NCBI RefSeq assembly: GCF_000482245.1
Contig: NZ_AWNH01000074.1
Coordinates: 1-45,041, forward strand
Reading direction: 5' to 3'
DNA: 45,041 nt
From: Leptolyngbya sp. Heron Island J
GTDB taxonomy: Bacteria > Cyanobacteriota > Cyanobacteriia > Phormidesmidales > Phormidesmidaceae
The position numbers and the translations under genes were made by a program. Of the stretch, positions 15,897-25,050 are shown piece after piece. Position 1 is the first letter of the stretch, and every line of letters starts with the position of its first letter. Under the pieces are notes generated by a model. That model saw only the letters and a program-made list of their open reading frames with translations, made no database searches and was not told the DNA's origin.

Positions 15897-16979
15897 TCAA
15901 GCCTTAGTCATCAGGCTAAGACTTAACGACTCAGTATCATCTGAGCTGCGCATCATGTCGCCAATGCGCTTAATAAAGCTAGCCGTGGGGACTGCCAACA
16001 GCAGCCCCAGAAAACCAGCTACTTTTGCGCCTACTAATACCGCAATCAGCACCACTGCTGGATTCACCCCCGTCATTCCGCCAATCAGACGAGGAGCCAC
16101 TACGTTCTCATTGATTTGCCCCAGAATAATAGCTGCAACCAACACCTTTAAACCTAACCACAGGCTTTGAAAGGCTAGTAATCCACTCACTAACACAATG
16201 CTGACCGTCCCCCCAAAGGGAATCACGCTAAAGAGGCCGATGACGACACCAAATAACAAACCAAAGGGAATCTGCAACAGGGTAAATGCCACCGACAGCA
16301 CAGTTCCTAACAATGATGCAATGATGGCCTGACCCGCAAAATAATTTTGTAAGCTGGGCTGCAATGCAGCCTGAATGCGATCGCGCCACACCGTCGGTAA
16401 CCAGCTCAGCAATCCCCGCCACAAATCAGGGCCAAAAATCACCAGCAAAATGCACAGAATTAGCGTAATCAGAAGGTTTACCGTACTGCTAATGGTTTCC
16501 ACGGTAAGACTAATTAACTGACTCGTTAAAGACTTTAATGCCGTGGACGTTTGTTGGATGAGCTGAGCAGAGAGATCGCTTAAATCCACTGGTAGATTCT
16601 GCATCACACCCTGATTGTCGAGAAACTGAATCTGCTCTTCAATCTTGTTGAGCCAAACCGGCAAGCGATTAGCAAACTCCACCAGCTGTTGAAAAATCAA
16701 TGGACCTAAAATCAAGCTAATGATACTGACGGCAACCAGCGCTGATACCAGCACTAGCGTAATTGCCCAGCCTCGGCCTAGTCCTTTATTTTCTAGAAAA
16801 ACAACAGGAAATTCCAGCAAAAAGGCAAGTAGACTGGCAAGGATCACAATGCTAGTAATCGGCTGGAAATATTCAAATAGCAGAACTATCAACCAACCAT
16901 CGATAAAAATCAGGGGTAAGATGAGCCCAAACTTAAGCCAGCCTGGTAGTTTCAGTTCCGACAGCATATGCAGAGCCAT
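15897..16979 (-). CDS. AI-2E family transporter (UPF0118 permease)
   Basis: A 360-aa polytopic membrane protein with about eight hydrophobic segments, recognised as the AI-2E/PerM family by the central amphipathic region after the fourth segment (residues about 100-165), FAGQAIIASLLGTVLS, and IPFGGTVSIV near the C-terminus, with GGMTGVNPAVVLIAVLVGAKVAGFLG (read in parts). Family members export small molecules or act as Na+/H+ antiporters; autoinducer export is not implied. It is upstream of lepB in a probable operon. Confidence 0.85.
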   Translation of the reverse strand: MALHMLSELKLPGWLKFGLILPLIFIDGWLIVLLFEYFQPITSIVILASLLAFLLEFPVVFLENKGLGRGWAITLVLVSALVAVSIISLILGPLIFQQLVEFANRLPVWLNKIEEQIQFLDNQGVMQNLPVDLSDLSAQLIQQTSTALKSLTSQLISLTVETISSTVNLLITLILCILLVIFGPDLWRGLLSWLPTVWRDRIQAALQPSLQNYFAGQAIIASLLGTVLSVAFTLLQIPFGLLFGVVIGLFSVIPFGGTVSIVLVSGLLAFQSLWLGLKVLVAAIILGQINENVVAPRLIGGMTGVNPAVVLIAVLVGAKVAGFLGLLLAVPTASFIKRIGDMMRSSDDTESLSLSLMTKA

Positions 16980-17460
16980 ACCTTAGGGTTACCATCAGCC
17001 ATCATAGCGAATGGTTAGTAGCCTTGAAATGACGCAGAAATCCATAGTTTTTTTAGCAATTGCTGATTTATTAAGTGAATAGACAAAACTATCCATTAAT
17101 CCGGGCTATTTCCATAGGAACCGCTCCGCGCACGACTCCGCGGTTCGGCTGAGCGTTCGACTGAGCGATTCGGCTGAGCTCACCGTCGAAGCCTCACCGC
17201 CGAAGCCTCAGCCCTCATTTCCCTAATACCGCTGGTTGAGCGGAGTCGGAACCAGCGTTCGGCTGTCTATTTAGGATGAGCCGATCTTCATTGCTATTTG
17301 ACAGCCCTTGACAGTCAAAGCCATCTTTAGAATCAGCAATGCCGTTTTCTAGTACCCAATGGCAGAAATTTGGCAGCTATTTCATCCACCCATCCACCCA
17401 TCAACATCAGGCTGTAAAATGCACTGGAACTATTCCGTTGAGGACTGCGATCAAAGCAAG
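16980..17460. repeat. Intergenic region with GC-rich palindromic repeats
   Basis: Bases 17107-17270 are built from short related units such as GGTTCGGCTGAGCG, GATTCGGCTGAG, CGAAGCCTCA and GGTTGAGCGGAGTCGGAACC, some inverted. They resemble the cores of the dispersed palindromes at 12555 and 21199. No gene is visible before the cyclic-nucleotide-binding protein. Confidence 0.55.
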
Positions 17461-17826
17461 ATGATGAAAACCATCAATCTCTTTAACCATCCCGCTGACT
17501 TCATTACAGTTGATGCTGGCACCACTATCTTTGAACAGGGTCAAGCCACTGACTCCATGTACGTTTTGATAGAAGGTAAAGTTGTTATCAAACGAGATCA
17601 CCAGGAACTGGTTATAGTCACGGCGGGTAATCTGATCGGTGAAATGGCAATTTTAGAAAATCGCCCTCACTTTGCCAGTGCTGTTGCCCAAACAACCTGC
17701 CAACTGTTACCAATTGAGCGCAAACGATTTCAATTTCTGGTGGAACAAACACCAAATTTTGCGTTTGACGTGATGGAAATGATGGCAGAACGGCTGCATC
17801 AGATGAATGTCAGAATGGCAAGCTAG
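17461..17826 (+). CDS. Single-domain cyclic nucleotide-binding protein
   Basis: A 121-aa protein consisting almost entirely of one CAP_ED domain: AGTTIFEQGQATDSMYVLIEGKV (first strands, read in parts), then NLIGEMAILENRPHFASAVAQTTC, which holds the phosphate-binding cassette. The canonical Arg that contacts the cyclic phosphate (RxA) is replaced by HFAS, so ligand binding may be lost or altered. There is no DNA-binding domain, so it is a sensor or partner protein. The start at 17461 (MMKTINLF) matches usual homologue starts; the frame is open to 17359. Confidence 0.75.
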   Translation: MMKTINLFNHPADFITVDAGTTIFEQGQATDSMYVLIEGKVVIKRDHQELVIVTAGNLIGEMAILENRPHFASAVAQTTCQLLPIERKRFQFLVEQTPNFAFDVMEMMAERLHQMNVRMAS

Positions 17827-17866
17827 GGGCGCGACAGCTCTCTCCTACCTAGGGAAAAGCTGACCA

Positions 17867-18571
17867 TTAATTCTGGTAGCTACTAGATAGGTCCAGGGAG
17901 CGCTGCTGCCTCAACATATTGCACATAGACCACCAGATAACGCTCACCCCTACCATTTCAAACCCTTCCTCAAAGGCCACTTCTATCAACCAGGCAGTCC
18001 CATATAAAAAATTAGATACACTCTCAAAACCAACGGCCCCTGTGAGCAAGATCCCCATGCCGACAGTCAGCAGTCTCAGATTGGCACGATAGTTGATCAG
18101 TTCTTTTCTCAATCTATAAATCCACAACAGAAAAAATATTATAAAAGGAATGCCGATAACAAACATCCATATACCTGTTTCATGAAAGGGGGTGTTGGCC
18201 CGATCGCCTCCCGGCAAGAACATATCAATGTATTTACTCATCTGCTCATGTAGCCGGGCTCCCTCATCAATGCCCATGGCTAGAAAAACAGTTGGCAATC
18301 CCAAAATAGCCAGGGAGATTTGACCTTTAGCCATTCTTCTGTAGACAAACAGCGCAGCCAACACAGCAACCCCTAGGTATTTGAAGACTGAATACCAGGA
18401 AGCAATACTGCCCTCAGAGTCAAGATTCCAAAGGTAATAGGGCTCAACAAATGAGGCGATGAGCAGATGAGTGACCACATACACAAAACAGAACAACAAG
18501 TCCAGTGACAGCAAAATAGTAACGGAACGCGGTACTTGCCTGTGGTTAAAAATTGTCTTGGATATTTGCAT
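17867..18571 (-). CDS. Six- to seven-helix membrane protein with acidic/His motifs
   Basis: A 234-aa integral membrane protein of unknown function. Conserved-looking polar motifs lie at helix ends: MGIDEGARLHEQM, then FHETGIW, then FEEGFEMVG. Repeated Glu/Asp and His at membrane faces recall metal-dependent membrane hydrolases, but this is inference. The start at 18571 (MQISKTIF) is preferred because AAGAGGG lies five bases upstream, whereas the frame extending to 18649 begins in non-membrane sequence. It is convergent with the cyclic-nucleotide-binding gene. Confidence 0.65.
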   Translation of the reverse strand: MQISKTIFNHRQVPRSVTILLSLDLLFCFVYVVTHLLIASFVEPYYLWNLDSEGSIASWYSVFKYLGVAVLAALFVYRRMAKGQISLAILGLPTVFLAMGIDEGARLHEQMSKYIDMFLPGGDRANTPFHETGIWMFVIGIPFIIFFLLWIYRLRKELINYRANLRLLTVGMGILLTGAVGFESVSNFLYGTAWLIEVAFEEGFEMVGVSVIWWSMCNMLRQQRSLDLSSSYQN

Positions 18572-18803
18572 AAAAGCCCTCTTGCCTGTGCCCGTCACTA
18601 ACGGTTTGGCGCGATTTGAGTCAAACAAGGTATGTATTTTAAAACACATTCTAGCTTAGTGTCTCGTCAATTCAAGCCTTGAAAGGGCGATCTCGCGTCA
18701 GCAGATATTCCTTCAGAAATGATTATTATCTTCTGGTTCAATCTGTGGTTAAAGCTACTATTGCGATGGCAAACCTCAGATATAGTTAAAAACTGTCGGT
18801 ACT

Positions 18804-19928
18804 ATGGCTACTGTTTTGCCTAATCTTGCATCCCATGATTTGGATGTCTCACGGCTTTTGTTTGATCTCAAGCGGTGTGGTGAGTTGGTGAGCAAATTTA
18901 CCGGCTGGTTGGACCCAGATGTAATCGCAACTTACGTTACCAACGGTCTGATCGAACAGTTTGGCTGTGCCTTTACCCGTATCTGGCTAGTGGAGCCTGA
19001 CCGCCGGGCTCTGCGGCTTGTGGCATCATCAGGGCTTTACACCAGATTAGACGGCGACTTTGCTAGGGTACCGATGGGGGCCTTTAAGGTGGGCAAAATC
19101 GCCCAGCACTGCATTCCATTTTTAAGCAACTGTCTACCCGATGAAGACTGGGTTAAGGATCGCGATTGGGCCATTGCTAATAATATTCAGGGGTTTGCCG
19201 GGTTACCGCTGATGGCCGATGACCAGGCAATTGGCGTGTTGGCCATCTTTAGCCATCGTCCTATGGCTCCTGAATTTTTAGAGGTGCTGCAAATTCTCAG
19301 TTTATCGGTGGCAGGGGCATTGGCCAGTGCGGTCAATCATCAGGCTGTCTTACAAACCCCAGAGCAGGCCCATTTGTCAGAACAGATGGCAGCTCTTTTG
19401 GGGAGACAGCGACTGAGTTTGCTAGGAACAGAACAGCCATTGGCGCTACCGGTCACTCAGCTCCTGCTACAGATGGCTAATCAGTTGGTCGAACTGTCTT
19501 GCCAATATTGTCGTCTAGTTTATGACACAGATACGGTTGTTTTAGAAGCCATGTTAGCCGCCGATCCGACTCAGCCTTGGGGTGAGCAGGCACTCACTGA
19601 AATTTTCCACGATATTTTAGTGAGTGGTCAGGTGTTAGATGCCGAATTTCAAACCCATACGGGTCCAGATATGGCCCAGGTACGGCTGCGTTTACCCCAA
19701 CAGGTGACTGCACCGCAGCCGCTGAAAACCGTCTCTCCGCTATCTGAACGTGAACAGGAGGTGATGCAATTGCTGGCTCAAGGTCATCGCGATCGCGACA
19801 TTGCAGAACAACTCTATATCAGCGAGAGAACCGTCAAATTTCACGCCAAGAATATGCTTGAAAAGCTAGGCGTTCGCACCCGGATTCAAGCCATATTCGA
19901 AGCCACCCAAAAGGGCTGGCTCAAGTAG
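18804..19928 (+). CDS. GAF-LuxR transcriptional regulator
   Basis: A 374-aa regulator. A GAF domain covers about residues 35-175 (YVTNGLIEQFGCAFTRIWLVE near the start, NIQGFAGLPLMADDQAIGVLAIFS near the end). A middle linker of about 120 residues follows, then a LuxR/FixJ helix-turn-helix (about 310-370: LSEREQEVMQLLAQGHRDRD, IAEQLYISERTVKFHAKNML). It should sense a small ligand or light/redox signal through GAF and bind DNA as a dimer. No receiver domain is present, so phosphorelay control is not suggested. It is convergent with a DICT-GAF sensor 28 bases away, which may be a partner. Confidence 0.85.
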   Translation: MATVLPNLASHDLDVSRLLFDLKRCGELVSKFTGWLDPDVIATYVTNGLIEQFGCAFTRIWLVEPDRRALRLVASSGLYTRLDGDFARVPMGAFKVGKIAQHCIPFLSNCLPDEDWVKDRDWAIANNIQGFAGLPLMADDQAIGVLAIFSHRPMAPEFLEVLQILSLSVAGALASAVNHQAVLQTPEQAHLSEQMAALLGRQRLSLLGTEQPLALPVTQLLLQMANQLVELSCQYCRLVYDTDTVVLEAMLAADPTQPWGEQALTEIFHDILVSGQVLDAEFQTHTGPDMAQVRLRLPQQVTAPQPLKTVSPLSEREQEVMQLLAQGHRDRDIAEQLYISERTVKFHAKNMLEKLGVRTRIQAIFEATQKGWLK

Positions 19929-19955
19929 TCCGGCTGGATATTATTCACAAACGCG

Positions 19956-21068
19956 CTAGACCATTTCCATTGCATCGGTGACCGTCCTACCGTTCATAGC
20001 CCCAGTATTTTTCTGGCTAGGCTTATGGGTTTTAATCAGAATCTGCTCAAATTGAACTGCAATGATTTTTGCAATGGCCATTAACGTCTTAGCATCCTCA
20101 TCATTCCACTGATTGGGCTCAGGGGCTCCCACCGCAACAGCACCTACAATTTTGCGGCATATAATCGGAGCCGCAATTAATGATTTGGCAGTTGGCATCA
20201 GCACATCCACCTCAGCTCGCTGATTCGTATCTCGAATCTGCACCAAACGACTCTGACACATGGCATATCCGCTGATGCCCTGGCCTAATGAAATCTTTCG
20301 GCCTTTACCATTGGCTTCTCCCACCAGTACTGGCACCGTGTAAGATTCGTTGTCGAGCTTAAATGAAATTGCCACACCCGCAGCTCCAAACATCGACTGT
20401 AAGGACACAGCAGCGCTTTGCAACAACTTAGACGGGCTGCTGGATGACATCTCTGCAATCGTGTAGAGTGTCCGCAACTGTTGCCAACGACGTTGACTCA
20501 CTTTATCAGTTTGCTCAATCAGCCCCAGCATGCGGCTGTTAATTTCAGCAATATGCATATACTGCTCACTGTAGCGACGTTCTGACACTGGTCGATACAT
20601 GGACTCCATCACCTGGGACATGAGTAACCCAATGCGATTAATCACAGCCTCGTCATAGGACCAGAGACCATCATAATTACGGACGCCACCAGCGGACTTC
20701 GCTTCCACTTCTTGGGCGACGAGGGTAGCCCAAAATTCAGGAGTATCAACAAACAAAAACCATTCTTGCGCCAGGGCGGACGTCGGGCTCAGTTCAATAA
20801 ACTCTACCCCTTGAATTGAAGGCGGCTCACAATCTGGAATCCCAAAGACATAAACACGCCGACAAATAGCTCCTAAGCGACTGTAGCGACGCATCTGCTC
20901 AGGAAAGTTTGAAAAGCGCTGAAAACCTGCATAAAAATCAACTGCTAGCTGGTGTTGCAGAATCTGATCTTCAATCTGCTGGCTGATAACGTTCATCATT
21001 TCAACCGAGCGCGTGAACCGCAGAGTATCGTATTGCCCCGCAATTGAGCGATAGAGAGAAATATCCAT
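19956..21068 (-). CDS. DICT-GAF sensor protein
   Basis: A 370-aa protein with an N-terminal DICT domain (about residues 1-150; ISLYRSIAGQYDTLRF start, RRVYVFGIPDCEPPSIQGVEFIEL in the centre) and a C-terminal GAF domain (about 195-345; LGQGISGYAMCQSRLVQIRDTNQR, LIAAPIICRKIVGAVAVGAPE). DICT domains are found beside signalling outputs in cyanobacteria and are thought to sense light-related signals. Here no kinase, GGDEF or DNA-binding output is attached, so it must act through partners. Confidence 0.8.
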   Translation of the reverse strand: MDISLYRSIAGQYDTLRFTRSVEMMNVISQQIEDQILQHQLAVDFYAGFQRFSNFPEQMRRYSRLGAICRRVYVFGIPDCEPPSIQGVEFIELSPTSALAQEWFLFVDTPEFWATLVAQEVEAKSAGGVRNYDGLWSYDEAVINRIGLLMSQVMESMYRPVSERRYSEQYMHIAEINSRMLGLIEQTDKVSQRRWQQLRTLYTIAEMSSSSPSKLLQSAAVSLQSMFGAAGVAISFKLDNESYTVPVLVGEANGKGRKISLGQGISGYAMCQSRLVQIRDTNQRAEVDVLMPTAKSLIAAPIICRKIVGAVAVGAPEPNQWNDEDAKTLMAIAKIIAVQFEQILIKTHKPSQKNTGAMNGRTVTDAMEMV

Positions 21069-21795
21069 TGATTAAAATGCAGGCTAGACCTACCGATAGA
21101 CAAACCTAATAATCCAACAAACGCTTTAGCATGGCTAGACTACTTTAAAGTGGTCAAAACCATTACAGAACAAGTCATCGACATCACCGTAACTGTCCCA
21201 CCGATACCGTTGGCTTCGACTTTGCTCAGCCAACACTCCCAGCCGACGTCCCCTGAGCGAAGTCGGTGGGGACGCTTACACATCACCAAAGTTTACCAAC
21301 TGCTGATATAGACAATGTCAATATCAACGTACACCCTGCTATCCAAACTATTTAAAGCCCTGGTCGCAAATCGAATTAAACCTGATTGATGTCCTTAAAG
21401 ACTGGCAAACCTACCATTCTTTAACAATCTAGATCTCGCCAGAATTGCTCTTAAAACAGAAGATTAATCACAGATATATTGCCCAGCTTTAGTGACTCAA
21501 ACTAAATGCAAGAAAATGCTCATACCAAAAATTCAGGTTTAACGAATAACGCTATTACTAATTATTACAATAATAGCGTGTTTGGACTGTTAAAGATACT
21601 TTTTTGCATATCTGCTGTGATTTGAACGTATTTCTTAGGCATCTATCAAAATTATGTAGCAACGAACACGCTTACACTGGAGCAAAGGGTCCATGCTGTC
21701 TCTGTGACAGACTGTAACAGAGACAAATCTTATCAACACCTAAACACGGTAGGATAGGCGCTAACTTGGGCTATCTCTACATTCCGCGACTTGCC
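21069..21795. other. 727-bp intergenic region with repeat and hairpin
   Basis: It contains dispersed palindrome copy 2 (21199-21244, continuing with a GACTTCG-type palindrome to about 21275) and a hairpin ACGCTATTA/TAATAGCGT (21549-21579). No supported reading frame is present. The unusually long leader before the SNF2 gene may contain its promoter. Confidence 0.5.
21199..21244 (+). repeat. Dispersed palindromic repeat, copy 2
   Basis: CACCGATACCGTTGGCT (21199-21215) and AGCCAACACTCCCAGCC (21228-21244) match the outer sequences of copy 1 (12555-12624, opposite strand). The centre is shorter here (12 bp against 36 bp). Confidence 0.7.
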
Positions 21796-24700
21796 ATGCA
21801 GATTCTTCACGGCACCTGGATTCCTGAATCTGGGACTGACTTTATTCAAGCGGGTTCATTTTACCTGTGGGTCGAGACCACCGAAACAAAACCATCGCAG
21901 CAAGACGAGCAACGCCACCCTCAACAGTTAGATGCGGCAGATTTGGCCAACTTGCTCTCCAATGAGTTTAAGCTGCAATCTACTGACCAATATCCGTTAG
22001 AAGACTGGATTGAGCCCTGTTATTTCCTATTGCCAACCGTTGATAATCAGCCCCTGCCATCCCTGGAACTATCGCGCTACCTGGAGATAGAGCTGCCTGA
22101 TGTCTTTAAGTTTGAGTACTGGCAAATCGATTGTTGTCCGATTCCAGGTGCAGCCACGGTTAAAAGCAAGGCAGGTCCCAATTCTGTTATCCCCCTACTA
22201 AACGAGCTTCATTTTCTGACGCTGCATAATTTGAGCGAGATCCAGCTGGGGGCAGACCTGTTGTTTTGGTTTCACTTTACCCAGACCTTAAAACGGACAA
22301 TCTTCAAAGATCAATATATTCCGGCTCTAAAATATCGAGCCCTGGAACCGGTTAAACCCAGAGGGACTGCTAAAAAGTCTTCAAAAGCGAAAGCAAAAGC
22401 GCAAGGAAACGAGCCGTCACCCAGCCAATTTGAGGTCTATGGAGGCTGGGAGTTTATTGGTGAAGAGTATGAGTCTATCTTGAAGCAATATGTGGAGTAT
22501 ATGCCCCTCATGTGTGCAGCAGGATTTGCTGAACCTGCCACAAAACCGGAGTTCTTTGATCGATTATCTCTCCTGCGGCACTTCTCTGAATGCTTGCTGA
22601 CTGAAGTTGTTGCCCATACTCAGTTTACAAAAGCATTTGAAAACACTATTACGGACTCGGTTCTCACTGACTGCCTATATCTGGATGTTTGGCCCCAGGC
22701 TGAAGGATTGGAACAGTATCAGCAATGGCAAGCCTGGCGCGATCGCATCGTCCGTACCCAAACTGAGCAGCCTTTTTACCTGTACTTTCATCTCCAGGAC
22801 CCGTTCAAACCACAAGATCCCTGGCAGCTACAGTTTCAAGTTGCTCCCAAAGATGATCCATCCCTCAAAGTCCCCCTGGATGCCTACTGGCAGATGCGAC
22901 CCAAGCAACAAAAACAGGTCAAAGAGCACCTGGGGGGAGAGTTTGAACAAAACCTATTGCTCAACCTGGGCTACGCCGCCCGGATTTATCCTGCCCTCTG
23001 GCAGGGAATGGAAACCGACCAGCCCGTTGGGATTCATCTCACTCTAGATGCGGCATTTGCCTTTCTCAAAGAGTCCGCCTGGGTACTAGAAAATGCAGGC
23101 TATAAGGTGATTGTGCCTGCCTGGTGGACCCCTAAAGGGCGACAGCGTACCAAGGTAAGGTTAAGGGCCAGGGGTAAGTCGCTGGCGGGGGGTGACGACA
23201 AATCTAAACGCTATTTCTCTCTGACTAGTCTGGTGGAGTATCAATATGAGCTGGCCATTGGCGAAGAAAAGGTAACAGAACAGGAATGGCACCAGTTGGT
23301 TAATGCGAAGACACCGCTGGTTAAGTTTCGTGGTCAGTGGATGGAGCTAGACCAGGACAAAATGCAGCAGATGCTGGAATTTTGGAAAACTCATCAGGAA
23401 GAGAATCCGGAGCTGTCGCTGCTGGACTTTATGAAACTGACAGCGGGAAATGAGGAAGTGGAGGTGGAGTGCGATCGCAAAGACACCCTGGCCGATATGC
23501 TGACTAAGCTGGGCGACAAAAGCCAGCTGCAGCCGGTGGACAACCCAGATACCTTCCAGGGACAGCTGCGGGAATACCAAAAACGAGGGGTTTCCTGGCT
23601 ACAGTATCTAGAACAGCTGGGTCTCAATGGCTGTCTGGCCGATGACATGGGTCTGGGTAAAACCGTTCAGGTGATTGCCCGCATGGTGCAGGAGCGAGAA
23701 CCCGCTCCAAAAAAAGGCCGCAAAAAGAAAACCACAAACGCAGTCAAACTGCCTCCAACGCTGCTGATTGCCCCCACCTCTGTGGTCGGCAACTGGCTCC
23801 ACGAGATTCACAAGTTTGCTCCCCAGATCAAGGCAACGGTACACCATGGCAGCAATCGTGCCAAGGACGCCAAAACCTTCAAAAAGGCCTGCCGGGAGCA
23901 TGACATCTTGATCACATCTTTTGCTCTGGCCCGTAAAGATGCCAAACTGTTTAACACCATTGAGTGGCATCGGATTGTGCTGGATGAAGCCCAGAATATC
24001 AAGAACCCCAAAGCCGCGCTGACTAAGGCCATTTGCAAGTTCTCTGCGCCCCATCGCCTGGCCCTCACTGGCACCCCCATTGAAAACCGCTTGCTAGATC
24101 TTTGGTCTATCTTTAACTTTTTAAATCCAGGCTATCTAGGTAATCAGGCCCAGTTTCGCAAGAGTTTTGAGGTACCCATTCAGAAAAGTAACAGCCTGCG
24201 GCAGTCGGCCACGCTGAAAAAGCTGGTGGAACCGTTCATTCTGCGCCGGGTAAAAACAGACCAATCAATTATTAAAGACCTGCCGGATAAGGTGGAGCAA
24301 AAACTGTTTTGTAATCTCACCAAGGAGCAGGCATCACTGTATGAAGCCGTGGTCAAAGATGTGGAAAATCAGCTGGAGGAAGCAGAAGGAATTCAGCGTA
24401 AGGGCCTGATCTTGGCCACCCTAACCAAGCTCAAGCAGGTGTGTAATCATCCCAGACAATTTTTACAGGATGATAGCGATTTTACAGCGGTGCGATCGCA
24501 CAAGCTGACTCGGCTCACAGAGATGATCGAAGAAGCCAGATCGGAACGAGACAGTCTCCTAGTGTTTACCCAATTTACTGAACTAGGAGCCGCCCTGGAA
24601 AAATATGTCCGTCACACATTTCACTGCAACACCTACTATCTCCACGGCGGCACATCGCGGAAAAAACGCGAGACCATGATCGCCGAGTTTCAAGACCCAG

Positions 24701-25038
24701 AAACTGAGCCATCAGTATTTATATTGTCCCTCAAAGCTGGCGGTGTCGGCATTACCCTGACCAAAGCCAACCATGTTTTCCACTTCGACCGCTGGTGGAA
24801 CCCATCCGTAGAAGATCAAGCAACCGATCGTGCCTTCCGGATTGGCCAGAAGAAAAATGTGTTTGTCCATAAGTTTGTAGCCATTGGCACCCTGGAAGAA
24901 CGCATTGACGAAATGATCGAGGATAAGAAAAAGCTAGCCGGGTCGATTGTTGGGTCAGATGAATCGTGGTTAACGGAGTTAGATAACAATGCATTTAAGC
25001 AGCTAATTTCATTGAATAAGAGCGCCATTATGGAGTGA
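21796..25038 (+). CDS. SNF2-family DEAD/DEAH helicase
   Basis: A 1080-aa Swi2/Snf2 ATPase. The N-terminal half (about 1-560) is the bacterial SNF2-associated region. The motor follows: Walker A DDMGLGKTVQ (about 615-624), DEAQ box LDEAQNIKNP (about 728), TGTPIENR (about 756), then helicase C with SLKAGGVGITLT and ATDRAFRIGQ (about 1010). It translocates on double-stranded DNA; a repair or transcription-recycling role is likely. I start it at the ATG at 21796 (MQILHGTWIP), as homologues do. The next gene begins 12 bases after its stop with a strong GGAGG, so they form an operon. Confidence 0.9.
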   Translation: MQILHGTWIPESGTDFIQAGSFYLWVETTETKPSQQDEQRHPQQLDAADLANLLSNEFKLQSTDQYPLEDWIEPCYFLLPTVDNQPLPSLELSRYLEIELPDVFKFEYWQIDCCPIPGAATVKSKAGPNSVIPLLNELHFLTLHNLSEIQLGADLLFWFHFTQTLKRTIFKDQYIPALKYRALEPVKPRGTAKKSSKAKAKAQGNEPSPSQFEVYGGWEFIGEEYESILKQYVEYMPLMCAAGFAEPATKPEFFDRLSLLRHFSECLLTEVVAHTQFTKAFENTITDSVLTDCLYLDVWPQAEGLEQYQQWQAWRDRIVRTQTEQPFYLYFHLQDPFKPQDPWQLQFQVAPKDDPSLKVPLDAYWQMRPKQQKQVKEHLGGEFEQNLLLNLGYAARIYPALWQGMETDQPVGIHLTLDAAFAFLKESAWVLENAGYKVIVPAWWTPKGRQRTKVRLRARGKSLAGGDDKSKRYFSLTSLVEYQYELAIGEEKVTEQEWHQLVNAKTPLVKFRGQWMELDQDKMQQMLEFWKTHQEENPELSLLDFMKLTAGNEEVEVECDRKDTLADMLTKLGDKSQLQPVDNPDTFQGQLREYQKRGVSWLQYLEQLGLNGCLADDMGLGKTVQVIARMVQEREPAPKKGRKKKTTNAVKLPPTLLIAPTSVVGNWLHEIHKFAPQIKATVHHGSNRAKDAKTFKKACREHDILITSFALARKDAKLFNTIEWHRIVLDEAQNIKNPKAALTKAICKFSAPHRLALTGTPIENRLLDLWSIFNFLNPGYLGNQAQFRKSFEVPIQKSNSLRQSATLKKLVEPFILRRVKTDQSIIKDLPDKVEQKLFCNLTKEQASLYEAVVKDVENQLEEAEGIQRKGLILATLTKLKQVCNHPRQFLQDDSDFTAVRSHKLTRLTEMIEEARSERDSLLVFTQFTELGAALEKYVRHTFHCNTYYLHGGTSRKKRETMIAEFQDPETEPSVFILSLKAGGVGITLTKANHVFHFDRWWNPSVEDQATDRAFRIGQKKNVFVHKFVAIGTLEERIDEMIEDKKKLAGSIVGSDESWLTELDNNAFKQLISLNKSAIME

Positions 25039-25050
25039 GGAGGTAGCATT

